From: Adiantum capillus-veneris
Lineage: Eukaryota; Streptophyta; Polypodiopsida; Polypodiales; Pteridaceae
Assembly (NCBI GenBank): GCA_014529385.2
Contig: CM043957.1
Span: 83,809,381 to 83,873,380, forward strand
Length of the DNA stretch: 64,000 nt
Reading direction: 5' to 3'
In this document: piece by piece, positions 9,079 through 19,185 of the stretch
Numbering within the stretch: the first letter of the stretch is position 1
Layout: every line of letters begins with the position of its first letter
Translations under genes and position numbers: made by a program
The notes under the pieces: generated by a model
The model's input: the letters and a program-made list of their open reading frames with translations, nothing else
Database searches by the model: none
What the model was told of the DNA's origin: nothing

Positions 9079-9678
9079 TGTCACAAAGTGATGACGTGGC
9101 GGACAGCAGAAACCCTAATTTCTGCCAGAAACCCTAAAATTCCTGCAAACCCTAATTTCTGCCAGAAACCCTAATTTCCGGAAATCGCGGAGGCGGATTA
9201 TTAAAAAAAATTTAATATAAATAAATAAATAAATAAATAAAAATATATATATTGGAAAATGATGAGCGACGCAAATTTCGCTTTTTCTCTACCTAAATGA
9301 GAAAGAGAGAGAATGCTTTTGCTTTCATGTTTTGACTCTCTGTGAGAGAGAGAGAGAGCATTTGCTTTTGATTTGAAGCTTTTGGGGCTCTGCTTTTGGG
9401 CATCCCTTGTAACCTTTAAATTAGTGGTGAGGGCCTCACTTCTCAGAGCATCTGGACGCAGAGTCTGAGAGTGAAACCCTAACCGCTCTTTTGTACTTTG
9501 ATGATTGATTAATATAAAAAGAAATACCGAAAGGGGCGCCAGTCTTTGGGGCCAATATCTCTAGGCACGGAACTCCGCCGGGCCAGTGCAAATCTATTGT
9601 GATCTGTGAATTGTTTTGAAGTGGTTATTTGGTGTTGTCGCGGTTGATTCTTGACTTGGAGTGTCCAAGTCTGTTACA
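9079..9678 (+). mobile_element. Gypsy A1 5' LTR
   Basis: 600 bp, TGTCACAAAG...TCTGTTACA. It holds TGACGTGGC at 9091-9099, four AAACCCTAA boxes (9110-9174), an AAATAAATAAAT-rich tract (about 9210-9252), a GA-rich block, and the poly(A) module with AAATACCGAAAGGGGCGCC at about 9523-9541 followed by TCTTTGGGGCC. Confidence 0.95.
9110..9174 (+). promoter_or_regulatory. Four telo-box motifs in LTR A
   Basis: AAACCCTAA occurs at 9110-9118, 9129-9137, 9147-9155 and 9166-9174, spaced 18-19 bp, in a 'CAGAAACCCTAATTTCTGC' repeat. The motif is the plant telomere-repeat-like telo-box known from promoters. The same array is present in the other A LTRs, for example the complement around 34390-34470, where all four units are recognisable. 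Confidence 0.6.
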
Positions 9679-9679
9679 G

Positions 9680-9691
9680 TGGTATCAGAGC
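9680..9691 (+). other. Primer binding site, initiator-Met tRNA (A1)
   Basis: TGGTATCAGAGC, complementary to the 3' end of plant initiator-Met tRNA, one base after the LTR end. This fixes the LTR boundary and element orientation. Confidence 0.95.
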
Positions 9692-9748
9692 ACGGCCGAT
9701 TTCTCTTCTACGGGAAATCCGATCCCCGAATTTTTTTCCGCGGCACCT

Positions 9749-11400
9749 ATGGCTTCAGGCAATGATCAATCGACTCCCTCTGCATCTGGAGATGCGGGCT
9801 GGGATCACAACGAAGATTGAGGCAGAGAGTATGGCCCGCCTTGGCCTACTTAGGCGGAGCGGCGAGAGATAGAGCGTCGCCAGTTGATTAGCGATGCAAC
9901 CAAGATGATACTCAATTTTGCCAAGGACCCGAAGATGGAAAAATATATGAACCAGACCTCTTTGAAAGAGGTAGAGATGGAGTGGCAGAGAACCACAACA
10001 CCACTCCCGAAACCCGCTCTCAAGAAACCTTCTGCCTCCAAGAAATATACGGAGAAGGAACTGGAGAACGTGGTTGATGCACGGATTGCTAAGCTTTTTG
10101 ACACGCAAAAGAAAGCCAAAAAGCACGGCAAAAAGCAGAAGAAAGGCACTGACTTCCTGGGATATTTAGGTTGTCGGTCGACATTTGACAAGGCAAAGAA
10201 ATTGAAGAAGCGCGTCAAGTTTGAAGACCTACCCAAGTCTTCTTCTTCTTCTTCTGATAGTTCTTCTAGCTCCTCGGATTCGAGCGAAGAAGACAGAAAA
10301 GGTAAAAAGCGAAGCAAGAAGCAACGCTTTGGAAAGGGCAAGAGAAAGGCAAAGAAGGCTAAATCTCGCCCAGAGACTCACAGTTCTACTGAGGACTCGT
10401 CTACAGACAGCTCAGGTTCCGATGATGGAAAGTTTTATGCGAACAAGAAGAATTTTTACAAAGCCAACCAGTATGACTTTCTCGAAGATAAAAGCAAGAA
10501 AGTCCGAGAGTTTAAGGAAGGTGGCCACTCGATCAAGTTTGATACTTTTCAGGATACTTAGATGCTTCGAAGGCTGTCTTTTATACAGCAGTTTGACATC
10601 GCTTTCGCGGGAGGACACTATTCAGAGCACTCCAAGATTCGGAGAGCTACCTCTTACTTTAAGGGGAATGCTCGTACTTGGTGGTCCACGCTTCTATTAA
10701 GCAAGACTGTGCCAGTTACATGGCTGAAATTCAAGAGGCTTTTTATTTCTTCTTGGTTGACTCAAGAGTTTGAGCGAGATATACGAGCTGCTTGGAACCA
10801 TCTCCGGATGACCAAGAGCGATACAGTGAATTCTTATTGTGAAAGATTTTGGAGCTCTTTTCTACCCGCCTCTTCATTCAAGAAGATCTCGTTCAGAGAA
10901 CAGATTGAGCGGTTTACCTTGGGTCTACCTACAGAGATCCGAGACCACTGCTTGGAACAGAAGTCAGCTTCTATTCAGGAGTTGATGAGTCATGCGAAGC
11001 GGGGCTTTGCAATTCACTATGGCAGTCTGACCTACCCCACAGATGAGGCCATGACACAACGAGCCGAACAGACTTCTGGGAATGAAAGTAGAATGAAAAA
11101 GAGAAACCCAGAAAAAAAAAAAGGATGCACGACCCAAGTTTACTCCTGAGGAGAGAGCTCGCTTCATCAGAGAGGGAAAGTGCTTTGGATGTGGGGAACA
11201 TGGACATATTTCCGCGAAGTGCCCTGATACGGCACAGAAAGAACAGCATGATAAAAACGACGACAGGTCTGAGAGTTCGAGAGCAGCTGAGGAATGTGGC
11301 AGAAAAGGCAGATAGAAAAGCAGAACTGGTACCACATGGCGTGGGACCTGCACCGAATCTAATGAATGAAAGTACAAACTTTGCCGCTTTCAGGGCAAAG
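9749..11400 (+). pseudogene. Gypsy A1 gag with Ser/Lys-rich domain, broken
   Basis: The start ATG at 9749 ('MASGNDQSTPSASGD') is shared with copy A2. Domain order: short N-terminus, a helix-like segment ('ATKMILNFAKDPKME'), a long low-complexity Lys/Ser/Asp/Glu region at about 10090-10440 with a run of serines, the Retrotrans_gag capsid region ('FKGNARTWWSTLL', 'WLTQEFERDIRAAW', 'FTLGLPTEIRDHCLEQ') and one zinc knuckle CFGCGEHGHISAKC near 11180-11222. Breaks: stops TGA 9818-9820, TAG 9851-9853 and TAG 10559-10561 (Gln in A2), then a frameshift at an 11-A run (11112-11122) where A2 reads GAGAAAAAG. A mutated G in that run plus slippage explains it. Confidence 0.88.
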
Positions 11401-11705
11401 CGAAGGATCAAGAAGCTCTTTTGAAGGAGCCAAGGCCAACTTCTTTTCACTTGGAATTGGCGGCTCGATTTGGAACTACGCCCGACAGACTGACGCCACA
11501 GGTGAAGGTAGTTCGGCTGGCACCCGGATGGGATGTTGCCATTACACCGAGCATTGGCAAACTTCGTTTGCAATGACATGGGTGTTCAGGGCACGTGAGT
11601 GACGTTCTACTCGGGATCCCTTGGTACCGCAAGAACTACGCCGTGGTTGACTACCGGGTCGAGAAAGCGACTTTGATAAACGAAGGGCTTAGAGATTGTA
11701 CTTGA
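11401..11705 (+). pseudogene. Gypsy A1 protease remnant
   Basis: Retropepsin homology is seen as 'GAKANFFSLELAARFG' (spread over two frames) and the C-terminal 'DVLLGIPWYRKNYAVVDYRVE' at about 11595-11660. Where families B and E have D-P-G-A, this copy reads E-G-A, explained by loss of three bases; the catalytic Asp is therefore absent. The middle part is frame-shifted. 11706-11821 is a degraded linker to the reverse transcriptase without clear motifs. Confidence 0.7.
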
Positions 11706-11821
11706 TGAACTTCAGTTTTCTTACTCATTCTTTTGGGAGAACTGAACGATGGATAAAGGTTAAATATGTTTTGACCTGAAGAAAAGAACGCCAAGATTTT
11801 TTTTCTCCACACTCATGCCTA

Positions 11822-13459
11822 TTGCTTTTGAGAGGGCTTGAAGATCATACCATTGATCTGATATCTGGAAGCACGCCACCAAATCGGCCACCTTATCGTG
11901 TGAGCCGAGTACAGAATGAAAAGATTATGAACTCAGTGAAAGACCTCTTGGAAAAGGGTCTTGTCCAGCCTAGTACTTCACCGTATTGCTCTCCAGTGTT
12001 GTTGGTTTTGAAGAAAGACGGATCTTGGAGAATGTGCATCGATTATAGCACTCTCAACGAAATCACCATCAAGAACAGATTTCCGATTCCTAGGATCGAT
12101 GATATACTCGACAGGTTACAGGGATCCTCGTGCTTTAGCAGGATTGACTTGAAGAGTGGATATCATCAGATCAGGATAGCACCAGGAGATGTCTACAAGA
12201 CAGCTTTTCGGACGACTTTTGGGTTATTTGAGTTTTTGGTGATGCCTTTTGGCTTAACCAATGCTCCTGCGACATTTAACCGGATGATGAACAGGATTTT
12301 TCGAGAGTACAGGCTATTTGTTGGCACTTTCTTTGACGACATCATTGTTTTCTCCAAGAATGAGGCAGAACACAGAGATCATCTGCTTCAAGTCTTTCAG
12401 GCATTACGAGATCACACGTTAGTGATTAATGCAAAGAAAAGTGAATTTTTCCTACTAGAGATACACTTTTTGGGACACATTGTGTCAGCAGCAGGAGTGC
12501 GAATGGACCCGGCCAAGATAGAGACTATCCGTGATTGGCCCGATTTGAGGAATGTCCATGAAGTTAGAAGCTTCTTGGGACTGTGTTCGTACTACAGGCG
12601 GTTCATACGAAAGTTTGCAGAGGTTGCTTCCCCTCTGCATACCTTGACACAGAAAGGAGTACCTTTTTCGTGGGGACCCACAGAGGTGACTGCCTTTCGG
12701 AAATTGAAAGAGAAATTGACTACGAGACCTATTTTGACTTTGCCGGAATTGCAGAAGTCATTTGAAGTATATTGTGATGCTTGTGGTCGTAGTCTGGGTG
12801 CGGTCTTGCTGCAAGAAGGCCATGTCATAGCTTACGAGAGCCGTTTGTTCTCTAGGCCGGAGATGACAGCACAGATCTATGGGAAAGAGCTTTTGGCGGT
12901 TATCCATGCTCTTACTCACTGGCGGCATTACCTACTCGGAGCGGATTTTACTGTCTTTACAGACCATCAGAGTTTGCGCTACTTCTTGTCACAGAAGCAG
13001 CTTTCGGAAAAGCAGATGCGGTGGGTGAACATCTTGTCACAGTTCCACTTCCAGATTGTCCATGTGCAGGGACAGAAGAATGTGGTGGCAGATGCTTTGT
13101 CTCGGAAACCGTTGGTTCTGGCTATTTCCGCGATACATCATAGGAGCTTCGAGGATATGGTCGATCAGTATGCCATAGATACAGGTTTTGCAGATATTTT
13201 CACACAGACACGGGATGGGGAGACAGTAGCTGGATACTCCCTTCGGGAAGGCTACTTGATGAAAAAGACTATGTTGTGCGTTACACAGCCGTTGAGGGAA
13301 AAGGTTATGACTGATTGCCACTGTCCACCTTTTACGGGTCACCGCGGCATTGCTACCACCATGAAAGGGGTAGAGAGAGATTTCTTTTGGCGGAGACCGA
13401 AGAAGGATGTGGAAGAGTTTTTTGCGCAGTTGCTTGGTATGCCAGAAGGTCAAGTTTGA
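11822..13459 (+). CDS. Gypsy A1 reverse transcriptase-RNase H-integrase N-terminus (545 aa open)
   Basis: The longest intact piece of A1. RT: 'PPYRVSRVQ', '[11 protein letters not shown]', 'RFPIPRIDD', 'KSGYHQIRI', '[17 protein letters not shown]', catalytic FFDD ('[13 protein letters not shown]', near 12322-12360). Thumb and connection follow ('[19 protein letters not shown]', '[15 protein letters not shown]'). RNase H: Asp in '[14 protein letters not shown]', Glu in '[11 protein letters not shown]', Asp in '[10 protein letters not shown]'. Integrase HHCC region: '[18 protein letters not shown]'. The frame ends by a shift near 13430, before CLVCQK. The true polyprotein start lies upstream in gag; the first Met here is only the first in the open frame. 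In life it would copy element RNA to DNA. Confidence 0.9.
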   Translation: MLLRGLEDHTIDLISGSTPPNRPPYRVSRVQNEKIMNSVKDLLEKGLVQPSTSPYCSPVLLVLKKDGSWRMCIDYSTLNEITIKNRFPIPRIDDILDRLQGSSCFSRIDLKSGYHQIRIAPGDVYKTAFRTTFGLFEFLVMPFGLTNAPATFNRMMNRIFREYRLFVGTFFDDIIVFSKNEAEHRDHLLQVFQALRDHTLVINAKKSEFFLLEIHFLGHIVSAAGVRMDPAKIETIRDWPDLRNVHEVRSFLGLCSYYRRFIRKFAEVASPLHTLTQKGVPFSWGPTEVTAFRKLKEKLTTRPILTLPELQKSFEVYCDACGRSLGAVLLQEGHVIAYESRLFSRPEMTAQIYGKELLAVIHALTHWRHYLLGADFTVFTDHQSLRYFLSQKQLSEKQMRWVNILSQFHFQIVHVQGQKNVVADALSRKPLVLAISAIHHRSFEDMVDQYAIDTGFADIFTQTRDGETVAGYSLREGYLMKKTMLCVTQPLREKVMTDCHCPPFTGHRGIATTMKGVERDFFWRRPKKDVEEFFAQLLGMPEGQV

Positions 13460-14490
13460 CAGGCATAAGGCACAGGGATTGTTACAACCTTTACCCATAC
13501 CCACCCGCCCCTGGGAAAATATTGAAATGAATTTCATTTTCTTTGATCTCCCGAGAATACAAAATGATCACGATGATTTTCCGATTACATGGCACGCCTG
13601 AGACGATTGTCTCCGACAGAGACCCCAGATTTATGAGTTTGTTTTGGAAGGCAATTTGGGAGAACATTGGCACGCGGTTGCAGTTCTCGTCATCGTTCCA
13701 CTTGCAGACTGACGGGCAATCTGAGATTGCCAATTCATTGATTTTAGATTTATTGAAGTCTTGTATCTCGCATCAGAAGACTCAATGGGAAAAGAACTTA
13801 CCTTTGGTGGAATTTGCCTACAATAACACGATACACTCTTCGACGGGGAAGACGCCATGAGAGATTGTTGAAACTGCTGCGAAGGTTCCATCCTTCCTGA
13901 GCACGAAAGATTAGAAATTTGATGCGGATGAATATTCGTGAGATTTGGATACGGCTTTAACCAAGGTTCGCGAGACTTTACAGAAGTCTCAAGAACCATA
14001 GAAAAAGGCAGCGGATCGCCATCGTTGCGACTGGAAACTGAAGGAGGATGATTGGGTGCTCTTACTTTTGAGAAGGCACGCCTAAGAAAGAAAAAGGGAA
14101 AGGAGAGGCTTTTTCCAAAGCTTAGTATGTGATACTACGGACCTTTCCAGATTACTGACAAGATAAATGATGTCTCCTTCCGATTGGAACTGCCAGATAC
14201 TTGGAGGATTCATAATGCATTGCATGTGAGTCTCTTGAACCTTGTTAAGGGTGATGTGCCTGATGATGGGGAGCCTGATGAGCAACCCGAAGTGGAAGAA
14301 AACGAGGAGATCCTTGTTCCTGAACAGATTTTGGCACATAACGATACGAAGAAAGGTAAAGTCCGAAGGCGGTTCTTGGTTTAGTTCAAGAACTTTCCTG
14401 CATTTGATGCGAAGTGGATGGAGGAGGAGGACCTAGCAGATACTCCTCGGATTGTGAAACTTTACCTCGATGTTTTGGTTTAGCATAGTC
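13407..14490 (+). pseudogene. Gypsy A1 integrase core and chromodomain, deleted and broken
   Basis: After a frameshift the zinc-domain end '[12 protein letters not shown]' and 'LQPLPIPTRPWENIE' are read at 13430-13530. Then about 45 codons around the first catalytic Asp segment are missing ('FDLPRIQNDHDDF' jumps to 'RLHGTPETIVSDRD', near 13560-13620). The second Asp ('SDRDPRFMS') and 'QTDGQSE' Glu remain. Stops interrupt 13858-14040. The GPF module ('YYGPFQIT') is at about 14130 and the chromodomain at 14265-14480 ('EILVPEQILAH', 'RRRFLV', stop, 'FKNFPAFDAKWMEE'). A TAG sits in the chromodomain beta-sheet, where A2 also has a stop. Confidence 0.85.
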
Positions 14491-15089
14491 TACTCCAAAC
14501 GGAACCCAGAAACTTAGCTTGGCCGAAGATCTGGTGCAGTGGGATGCACAAGAGGGGAGTCACTCCACTCCTTTGTCAACAGATGCCTCGATTTTGATAC
14601 TAAAGTCACTGATGTCTCTTTGAGCTTCAGGGATACTGAGAGCTGACAGTATTCTGCTGGATGACTTTATGAAATGGAATTCCTGATTATGATATTGATT
14701 TGTTCTTGACTTCTTGTGAGTGCAGGAACTGATAGCCGAAATGACTGCAGCATTTTGGTCTAATTGATCTCGAATAGACATGGTTGCAATAGGGGTTAGT
14801 CAATTGGACATCGATAAGGTCCCGATTGGACCTAGATGTGATTGCTAGCTACATTGCCGATAAATCATGGTCTAAGATCCGAATGAATGTTGAATGTCAT
14901 GTGATGTCCTGTGATGTCTGGTGATGTCCTGTGATGTCGTGTGATGTGATTGTCGATTTTGTACATGTGCTAGATGTGTGTTCCTAGTACGTAGGTACTA
15001 ATAGTCAGTGTCTGCTAAGACAGTTTATGGCTTTTGTCGGTTTTGCAGGTGTAATCGCGGTCGATTACAATGCTTTCAAGAGGGGGGTA
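14491..15089 (+). other. Gypsy A1 3' non-coding region with 10-bp repeats and polypurine tract
   Basis: No coding signal. Five head-to-tail GTGATGTCCT-like 10-bp units occupy 14901-14950; copy A2 has four at the same place (complement of about 34640-34685). The region ends with a purine run (AAGAGGGGGGTA) before the 3' LTR. The whole segment is conserved in A2, so it belongs to the family rather than being an insertion. Confidence 0.75.
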
Positions 15090-15211
15090 TGTCACAAAGT
15101 GATGACGTGGCGGACAGCAGAAACCCTAATTTCTGCCAAAAACCCTAAAATTCCTGCAAACCCTAATTTCTACCAGAAAACCTAATTTTTGGAAATCGCG
15201 GAGGCAGATTA

Positions 15212-15253
<42 letters not shown>

Positions 15254-15677
15254 AAATGATGAGCGACGCAAATTTCGCTTTTTCTCTACTTAAATGAGAA
15301 AGAGAGAGAGAATGCTTTTGCTTTCATGTTTTGACTCTCTGTGAGAGAGAGAGAGAGCAATTGCTTTTGATTTGAAGCTTTTGGGGCTCTGCTTTTGGGC
15401 ATCCCTTGTAACCTTTAAATTAGTGGTGAGGGCCTCACTTCTCAGAGCATCTGGACGCAGAGTCTGAGAGTGAAACCCTAACCGCTCTTTTGTACTTTGA
15501 TGATTGATTAATATAAAAAGAAATACCGAAAGGGGCGCCAGTCTTTGGGGCCAATATCTCTAGGCACGGAACTCCGCCGGGCCAATGCAAATCTATTGTG
15601 ATCTGTGAATTGTTTTGAAGTGGTTATTTGTTGCTGTCCCGGTTGATTCTTGACTTGGAGTGTCCAAGTCTGTTACA
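15090..15677 (+). mobile_element. Gypsy A1 3' LTR
   Basis: 588 bp, TGTCACAAAG...GTTACA, nearly identical to the 5' LTR. The main difference is the simple-sequence tract: (TA)n at about 15217-15250 here against AAATAAAT-type repeats in the 5' LTR. It is followed by the TSD TCGTG. Confidence 0.95.
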
Positions 15678-15682
15678 TCGTG

Positions 15683-15799
15683 TGCACAGTGACATTCTAG
15701 TTGCTAGACGCAATTGTGTTCTCTTTCCTTCTCAGTGCTCTGTGTAAAGTTAACAGGTAATTGAAATAGTACCGCCCTCTACGTTGTACAGGTTGGTTA
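15683..15799 (+). mobile_element. Gypsy B1 3' LTR, right part
   Basis: Continues LTR B after the A1 insertion: TGACATTCTAGT, GTGTAAAGTTAACAGGTAAT and ATAGTACCGCCCTCTACG match the B2 LTRs. The end, near GGTTGGTTA (about 15799), is set by comparison with B2 (GGCCGGTTATA) and with solo LTR E2 (GGCCGGTTTCA). Confidence 0.85.
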
Positions 15800-15945
15800 C
15801 TCTCTCTCTCTCTCTCTCTCTCTCCGTTTTCGATCTGCAGGCTGTAGCGCTACAGGCTTCCTGCACTCACGCCTGGCTCCACCCGGCCCAAACCTGCACT
15901 CTTTCACCTCGCTCATCTCTCGGTAGCCTCTCCTTCGCGCTTTCA
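15800..15945 (+). mobile_element. Copia L 5' LTR, terminal fragment
   Basis: Sequence between the end of LTR B1 and a primer site; it ends in TTTCA two bases before TGGTATCAGAGC. It starts with a (CT)n run. The rest of this LTR was replaced or displaced when B1 inserted and was later truncated. No second copy of this LTR is in the window, so its length is unknown. Confidence 0.6.
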
Positions 15946-15947
15946 AC

Positions 15948-15959
15948 TGGTATCAGAGC
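15948..15959 (+). other. Primer binding site, initiator-Met tRNA (copia L)
   Basis: TGGTATCAGAGC with two bases between it and the LTR end. The following 15960-16390 is an untranslated leader with several TACAGGTTA-like words and no coding signal. Confidence 0.9.
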
Positions 15960-16390
15960 CCTGGGGTCTGAAACAAGACCTGCGCAGGTTGCTGGACAGC
16001 AAGCTATATTGCTTTCCCGCGACGATTTTCACTTCCATCGCGAAGCCCCTTGCTTCCGAGGTCGATAAGGTCACCGAAACTGACAAAACAGCCCAAAACA
16101 GACTGTTTTTAGGTCAAAATAGGTGATTTACAGGTTATTACAGGTTATAACAGCAATACGCAGGTGTACCAAACTTATGGGATCACATGTAAGTATTTTT
16201 GTGCGAGGATTTGAGTGAAAAGCCGAGTACAGGTGATTTAGATCGTATATTCAGTTGAAAATTCAGATTTGGACTGTTTCATGTAAAGAAAGTGTGGTCT
16301 TTTGTATGCAAAGTTTTGTGGCTACTCCTATTTGCTGAAATTTTCAGCCTATTGCATCTATCTTGTATACACACTTGTGGTTGAGTTAAG

Positions 16391-17280
16391 ATGGCTGCCA
16401 TCTCTTCCGCATCTGACGCTAAAAGTTTGATGGAAATCAGACGGTTTGGCCATCAAGTCAGACGGTTTGATGGTCAAGATTTCGACCTTTGGCAAGAACG
16501 CATGCAAAATGTCCTCTTAAAGGATTGTGAAAATTCATTGGAAGAAAATAAGTTGTAAGGTTTGTTTGACTTAGAGTGGGCCAAGTTGAATAAGAAGGCC
16601 ATGGCCTACATCAAAATGGCTATCAATGATGACATTTTGACGGACATCAAGTGTTTGGACATTGCGTATGCAATATGGCAAAAGCCAAAGTCTAGTGGGG
16701 AAGGTGGCAGCTCTGTTTACAGTGCAAGAGATAGAAATCAAAAGCGTGATGCGAGCAACAAGACTCAAAGTAGAAGTAAGAGCAAGACAAAGGATAAGGA
16801 TGTCACTTGCTATCAATGTGGCAGAAAGGGTCATAAGAAACCCGTTTGCAGGTATTTCAAGAAAGAGCAAGATAGAAGGAAGGAAGCGCAAGAAAAGAAG
16901 AAGAAAGATGAGAAGAAAGGGAAAAAATCAGCAGGTGATTTCTCCAAGGATGCTGAAAATGCAAATGTATCATCTAGTGTGGTCATTGAGGAGTTGTCAG
17001 CTGTTGAGGAAATCTTGGTTGCGGCTTCATGCCCCTTTGATTCGGTGATAGCTAATGCAGAAGACATGCTTATCTCAAAGAAATATGTCGTTGATGCATT
17101 GCTTAGTGCTAACGATGGCCTATCCTAGTCTTGGATAGTAGATTCTGGTGCTTCTTTCCATGTGACTCCATCTTTGGAGTGTTTTGCTACATATGTCGTA
17201 GGCAATTATGGCAAGGTGTACCTTGGTGATAATTTTGCTTGCAATATTGAGGGAATGGGTACCATGCGCTTGGCTCTTAA
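16391..17280 (+). pseudogene. Copia L gag and protease start, broken
   Basis: ATG at 16391 opens 'MAAISSASDAKSLMEIRRF', then 'FDGQDFDLWQERMQNVL', a typical copia gag start. An in-frame TAA at about 16556 precedes 'KLNKKAMAYIKMAI'. After 'AYAIWQ' the frame jumps to the linker 'SSGEGGSS': about 100 or more codons of the gag domain are missing. Then come a zinc knuckle CYQCGRKGHKKPVC (about 16808-16850), a Lys/Glu-rich linker and, after a TAG replacing Gln (about 17127), the protease 'WIVDSGASFHVT'. The frame ends at 'MRLALN', where the solo LTR E2 is inserted. It is related to copia K (same knuckle and protease). Confidence 0.85.
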
Positions 17281-18756
17281 TGTCACCAGCGTGTGACTAC
17301 TATCTATCCTTTTTGTTGATTTCTTTCTTATTATCTATTTATTTTCACTTTTTGGAAACACCCCTCGGGAAATCTAACTGCCTTGCATTGCATAGCTAGT
17401 GTGGAACTGTCCAGAGGGAGTCCAGGCCTGAAGGCAAGAGAGCACTAAGGTTGGACAAAGACTATGGTTAGCCAAAGTGGGGTCATTGACTAGCCAAAGT
17501 GGAATCCATTGCTACAGAGGCTACATTTCAATTCTGGGTGTGGCCACAGTGTACAAAGAGGGTCGGATGACCTAGAGAGATACAATGGCAGCATCTCCTA
17601 AAATTTAGGGAACTGTTATTTTGGGACCTGAAAATGTGTTGTCGTCATTACCTCCGGAATGACAAGGGGAACATTTTCTTACTCTGCCGTGAAGTCAACT
17701 GGGCAACCGGTTGGGAGATTTTTAGCCGGCAACCCCGAAACGGGAAAATGCTTATAAATGTGCCAAGTGGCACCTTCTGGTGCACTTGCCTCATGCAACA
17801 AGAAGTGGCGCTGAATTTAGGAGGGGGAGAGCCTCATTTTCAGATTTGTCACAGGTTAAGAGCTATGGAGTGCTTGCTTTCCCTCTTATGCACAGTGCGG
17901 TGCGAGGAGTGATGCCCTCCACGCTATGCACTGCCCTCTCTCTCCCCTTTGGCAGTATGTTATGCCCCTCTAGTGGGCTCTTCATTTGACCAATGTACAG
18001 TTGTGTGGGTTCATGCGCGATTGCCGAGGCAAGAGCCTCTTGCATAGGTACTGGATTAGCTAGCGGCTAATCCCCCCGCAGGTACAGGTGAATTCGGAGA
18101 GGTTTCACGCCAGAAATCTCGTCCGATTCAAAGGGCAAGTAGCCCTACAGGTGCGGGAGCTTGAGGACTTGCTACGGATGCGACCGGCATGCGAAACGGA
18201 GCCCGAAACAGTAAATTACAGCCTGCTGTGTATTTTTGCAGGTTTAGGGTTTTGGCCCTAAACGGACCCTAATACCCCCAGGAGGTTCGGGGACGCAAGG
18301 GGACCGCTGTACAGGTGATCTGGCGCATTTTCGGGGCTGAAAACAGAGAATTCAGCGTGCTGCAGATTCTCGCCAGGTTTTGCAAAGTGCCCGTATGCGT
18401 CGGGAAAGTCATTTAATGCGTGGGAATACTGACCGTGAAGGGTTCTAGTACAATTATGTTGCCGAAATCAGGCCAGAACAGTCAAAATTCAGCCAAGGTT
18501 GTGCAGGGCAGCTTGGAAAGAACCACAACGTTTATTCCCTCTTTTAAAGAATAAAGAAATACCGAAAGGGGCGCTTAAGTTAGGGGCCAATCTGGTGTCG
18601 GTCTTCTCATACAGGTGCATTCTAGCATCTGTATCCCATTCCCCTCTCTTGTGTCACTATAGCGCAGGTATAATAGACGACTAATAATTGGTGAAAGCTA
18701 AATCAAGGTTTGAAGTAAAGTCTACCGCCCTTTTTGGATTGTACAGGCCGGTTTCA
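17281..18756 (+). mobile_element. Solo LTR of type E (E2), TSD CTTAA
   Basis: 1476 bp, TGTCACCAGCG...CCGGTTTCA, flanked by a perfect CTTAA duplication at 17276-17280 and 18757-18761. It is collinear with the LTR of gypsy E (reverse complements of 57414-58833 and 42967-43085): shared ATCTCCTAAAATTTAGGGAACTG block, TATA box (CTTATAAATG near 17751), hairpin chain (18030-18120), GCAGGTTTAGGGTTT block and poly(A) module AAATACCGAAAGGGGCGC at 18559-18576. No internal sequence remains, so LTR-LTR recombination removed it. It interrupts copia L between gag-protease and the pre-integrase domain. Confidence 0.95.
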
Positions 18757-19165
18757 CTTAACAATGGTCAAGAGCTTTTAGCGAATGATGTTATATTTGT
18801 ACCAGGCATTAAGAAAAGTTTGCTGTCAGTTGGCCAGTTAGATGTATATGGTTTTACTACCATCATTATTGGGGGTTCATGGAAGTTGCTTAAGGGGTCT
18901 ATGCTTGTTGCAAAAGGGTCTAAAAGAGGTACTTTGTACTATCTTCTATGCAAAGCTTTTCTTGACAAGTTTCTTGGTGTTGCTGAAGTTGCTTCACATA
19001 CGGAATTGTGGCATAAGAGACTTGGCCATATGAGCCAAAAGGGTATTGATGTGCTTTTTTCTTTGAAGAGGATTGATGTAAAAGGCAAAAACTTGAATTT
19101 TTGTAACGATTGTCTTTATGGAAAGCAAAAGAAATCTTCTTATTACTATGGTGTCTCTAGCTTAT
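18757..19165 (+). pseudogene. Copia L protease end and pre-integrase domain, truncated
   Basis: Joins in frame sense to 17280: 'LALN' continues as 'NGQELLANDVIFVPGIKKSLLSVGQL', then 'ELWHKRLGHMSQKG' and the integrase zinc domain start ('CNDCLYGKQKKSSYY'). It stops matching after about 19165. Everything downstream (integrase core, RT, RNase H, 3' LTR) is absent. The closest relative in the window is copia K ('CNECQYGKQVKSSYYSGVS'). Confidence 0.85.
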
Positions 19166-19185
19166 TCTTAAGATCAAGGCTTTAA

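Larger units (their letters stand above)
9079..15677 (+). mobile_element. Complete gypsy element A1 (chromovirus), TSD TCGTG
   Basis: A full-length element with LTRs at 9079-9678 and 15090-15677, a primer site, gag, pol, a chromodomain, a polypurine tract (AAGAGGGGGGTA, about 15078-15089) and a perfect 5-bp target duplication TCGTG at 9074-9078 and 15678-15682. It is inserted in the 3' LTR of B1. Removing it restores a continuous LTR B (compare 46740-46870 in reverse complement). The LTRs are nearly identical outside a simple-sequence tract, yet the coding region carries several stops and deletions, so the copy is not autonomous. Confidence 0.95.

Noticed and set aside
9680-9691. Possible tRNA genes near the four TGGTATCAGAGC sites
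   Set aside because: Only the 12-base complement of the tRNA 3' end is present, each time next to an LTR; no cloverleaf.
14896-14955. CRISPR-like short repeats
   Set aside because: 10-bp head-to-tail units without spacers, inside a plant retroelement.
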